DNA from: Phytophthora colocasiae
Taxonomy: Eukaryota; Oomycota; Peronosporomycetes; Peronosporales; Peronosporaceae
Assembly (NCBI GenBank): GCA_018806915.1
Contig: JAGKQI010000046.1
Coordinates: forward strand, 806,001-870,000
DNA: 64,000 bases
Reading direction: 5' to 3'
Below, one piece after another: positions 63,296-64,000 of this stretch. A program made the translations under genes and the position numbers. The notes under the pieces are model-generated. The model had not been told where the DNA came from. It saw only the letters and a list, made by a program, of their open reading frames with translations, and did not search any database. How positions within the stretch are numbered: position 1 is the stretch's first letter; each line of letters opens with the position of its first letter.

Positions 63296-64000
63296 ATGGC
63301 TACATCGACGGACAATGCGGGCTCCGAAGCCAACATGGCAAGTGGAGCAAGTGAGACTTCTACGACGCGAGTTCTGCGTTCAAGACGAACGACTCGCTCG
63401 GAGGCTAGTGACCGAGTGGTCACATCTACCGCAAGTGAAGATGACAGCCCGGCGCAACCGACTGTGTCGGTTGGTGCCGTTGGAAGTGCGACAGGTGATT
63501 TCGACCAACCGGTCGAGCAGCAAGAGGAAAACGTGGAACAGTCGCAACACGCCGAGCTGCACGGCAGCAAGCTAATGGACAGGACGCGAGGCAGGATGGA
63601 GAAGTGACGAACGGAGCACTGACCAGCAGCCACCCCACGGTACCGCAGCCGATCTTTACGATTGTGACTGCTCCTAAAGTGACGGATATCTCCCATGACG
63701 GGATGACGAAATGGCTGGACCTGCGACTCGAGTATGAAGAAGCTTTTAAGGCTCGTTGCAAAACGACAGGTGAATCGCTAGACGCAGTAATGACGAGCGT
63801 ACGCAACTCGTTCGATGAAGCTTTGCTGGACACGTTGTGTGAAGTCGTCTGGGTGAAGGAAAAGTCCGAGCTCACGGAGGAGTTCCTGTGGGATTGGGTG
63901 ATGAAGACGGTGGAGAGCTTCAAAAACAGGCAACTACCAAACATCGAAGAGCTGTTCAAGCGAGAACTTTCAATGGAGGAGAGTCATGGTGATGTGGAAG
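63296..64000 (+). mobile_element. Retroelement gag-like region, 3' partial, frameshifted
   Basis: The first frame (63296-63607; MATSTDNAGSEANM...) is Ser/Thr/Arg-rich and stops. From about 63577 a second frame continues to the window edge without a stop and looks like a gag body (KWLDLRLEYEEAFKARC, SFDEALLDTLCEVVW, LPNIEELFKRE). The change of frame may be a one-base indel or a programmed shift. Pol would lie outside. A domain-level assignment to Ty3/gypsy or another order is not possible from this part. Confidence 0.5.

Overview
The window looks like nuclear DNA of an oomycete, most likely Phytophthora or a close relative. The reasons are: dense genes on both strands; short GT-AG introns of about 56-89 nt; a 7TM receptor fused to a tyrosine-kinase-like kinase; secreted PAN/Apple-CAP (PR-1-like) proteins whose upstream regions carry a motif like the oomycete initiator; and ciliary genes expected in a zoospore-forming organism. 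Species is not decided. No tRNA, rRNA or CRISPR was seen. All starts and splice sites were read by eye. Where an open frame began at GTG or TTG, the first ATG (or a splice acceptor) was used instead.

Layout. (1) 1-6062: the 3' part of a very large intronless cytosolic protein with an alpha-2-macroglobulin-like look. (2) 6189-10054: four tandem minus-strand RING proteins of RBR type that lack an IBR. (3) 10136-17454: a four-TM protein, a Tim17-like protein, carnitine acetyltransferase (C-terminal AKL), a membrane-anchored methyltransferase and a secreted alpha-N-acetylglucosaminidase. (4) 17862-32000: GPCR-TKL kinase, a BED-like protein, a giant coiled-coil protein, a MAP3K-epsilon/Cdc7-like kinase with ARM-type repeats, and a KATNIP homologue. 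(5) 32109-37064: four tandem paralogues of the four-TM family, interrupted by a 0.43-kb MITE. (6) 37170-39168: a complete Tc1/mariner/IS630-type transposon with perfect 30-bp TIRs and a DD82E-spaced transposase. (7) 39336-46270: three intact PAN-CAP genes and one pseudogene, with a hAT-like non-autonomous element and two perfect palindromes between them. (8) 46542-52139: a fatty acyl-CoA reductase fused to a GNPAT-like acyltransferase (C-terminal SRM), then 6-phosphogluconate dehydrogenase. (9) 52140-64000: repeat-rich. It holds a 945-bp foldback element, a multi-TM protein, a truncated alpha-mannosidase, a frameshifted MULE transposase, a dioxygenase-like/zinc-finger gene with a broken 5' end, two minisatellites and the start of a retroelement gag.

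Themes. The FAR-acyltransferase fusion and the carnitine acetyltransferase both end in peroxisomal targeting signals and so point to peroxisomal lipid metabolism. KATNIP, and possibly the large coiled-coil protein, fit flagellar biology. The PAN-CAP cluster is the likely secreted, host- or environment-facing set. The best candidates for something new are the four-TM CCxG/FCCE family, the DD82E element and the IBR-less RING cluster with its chimeric member.
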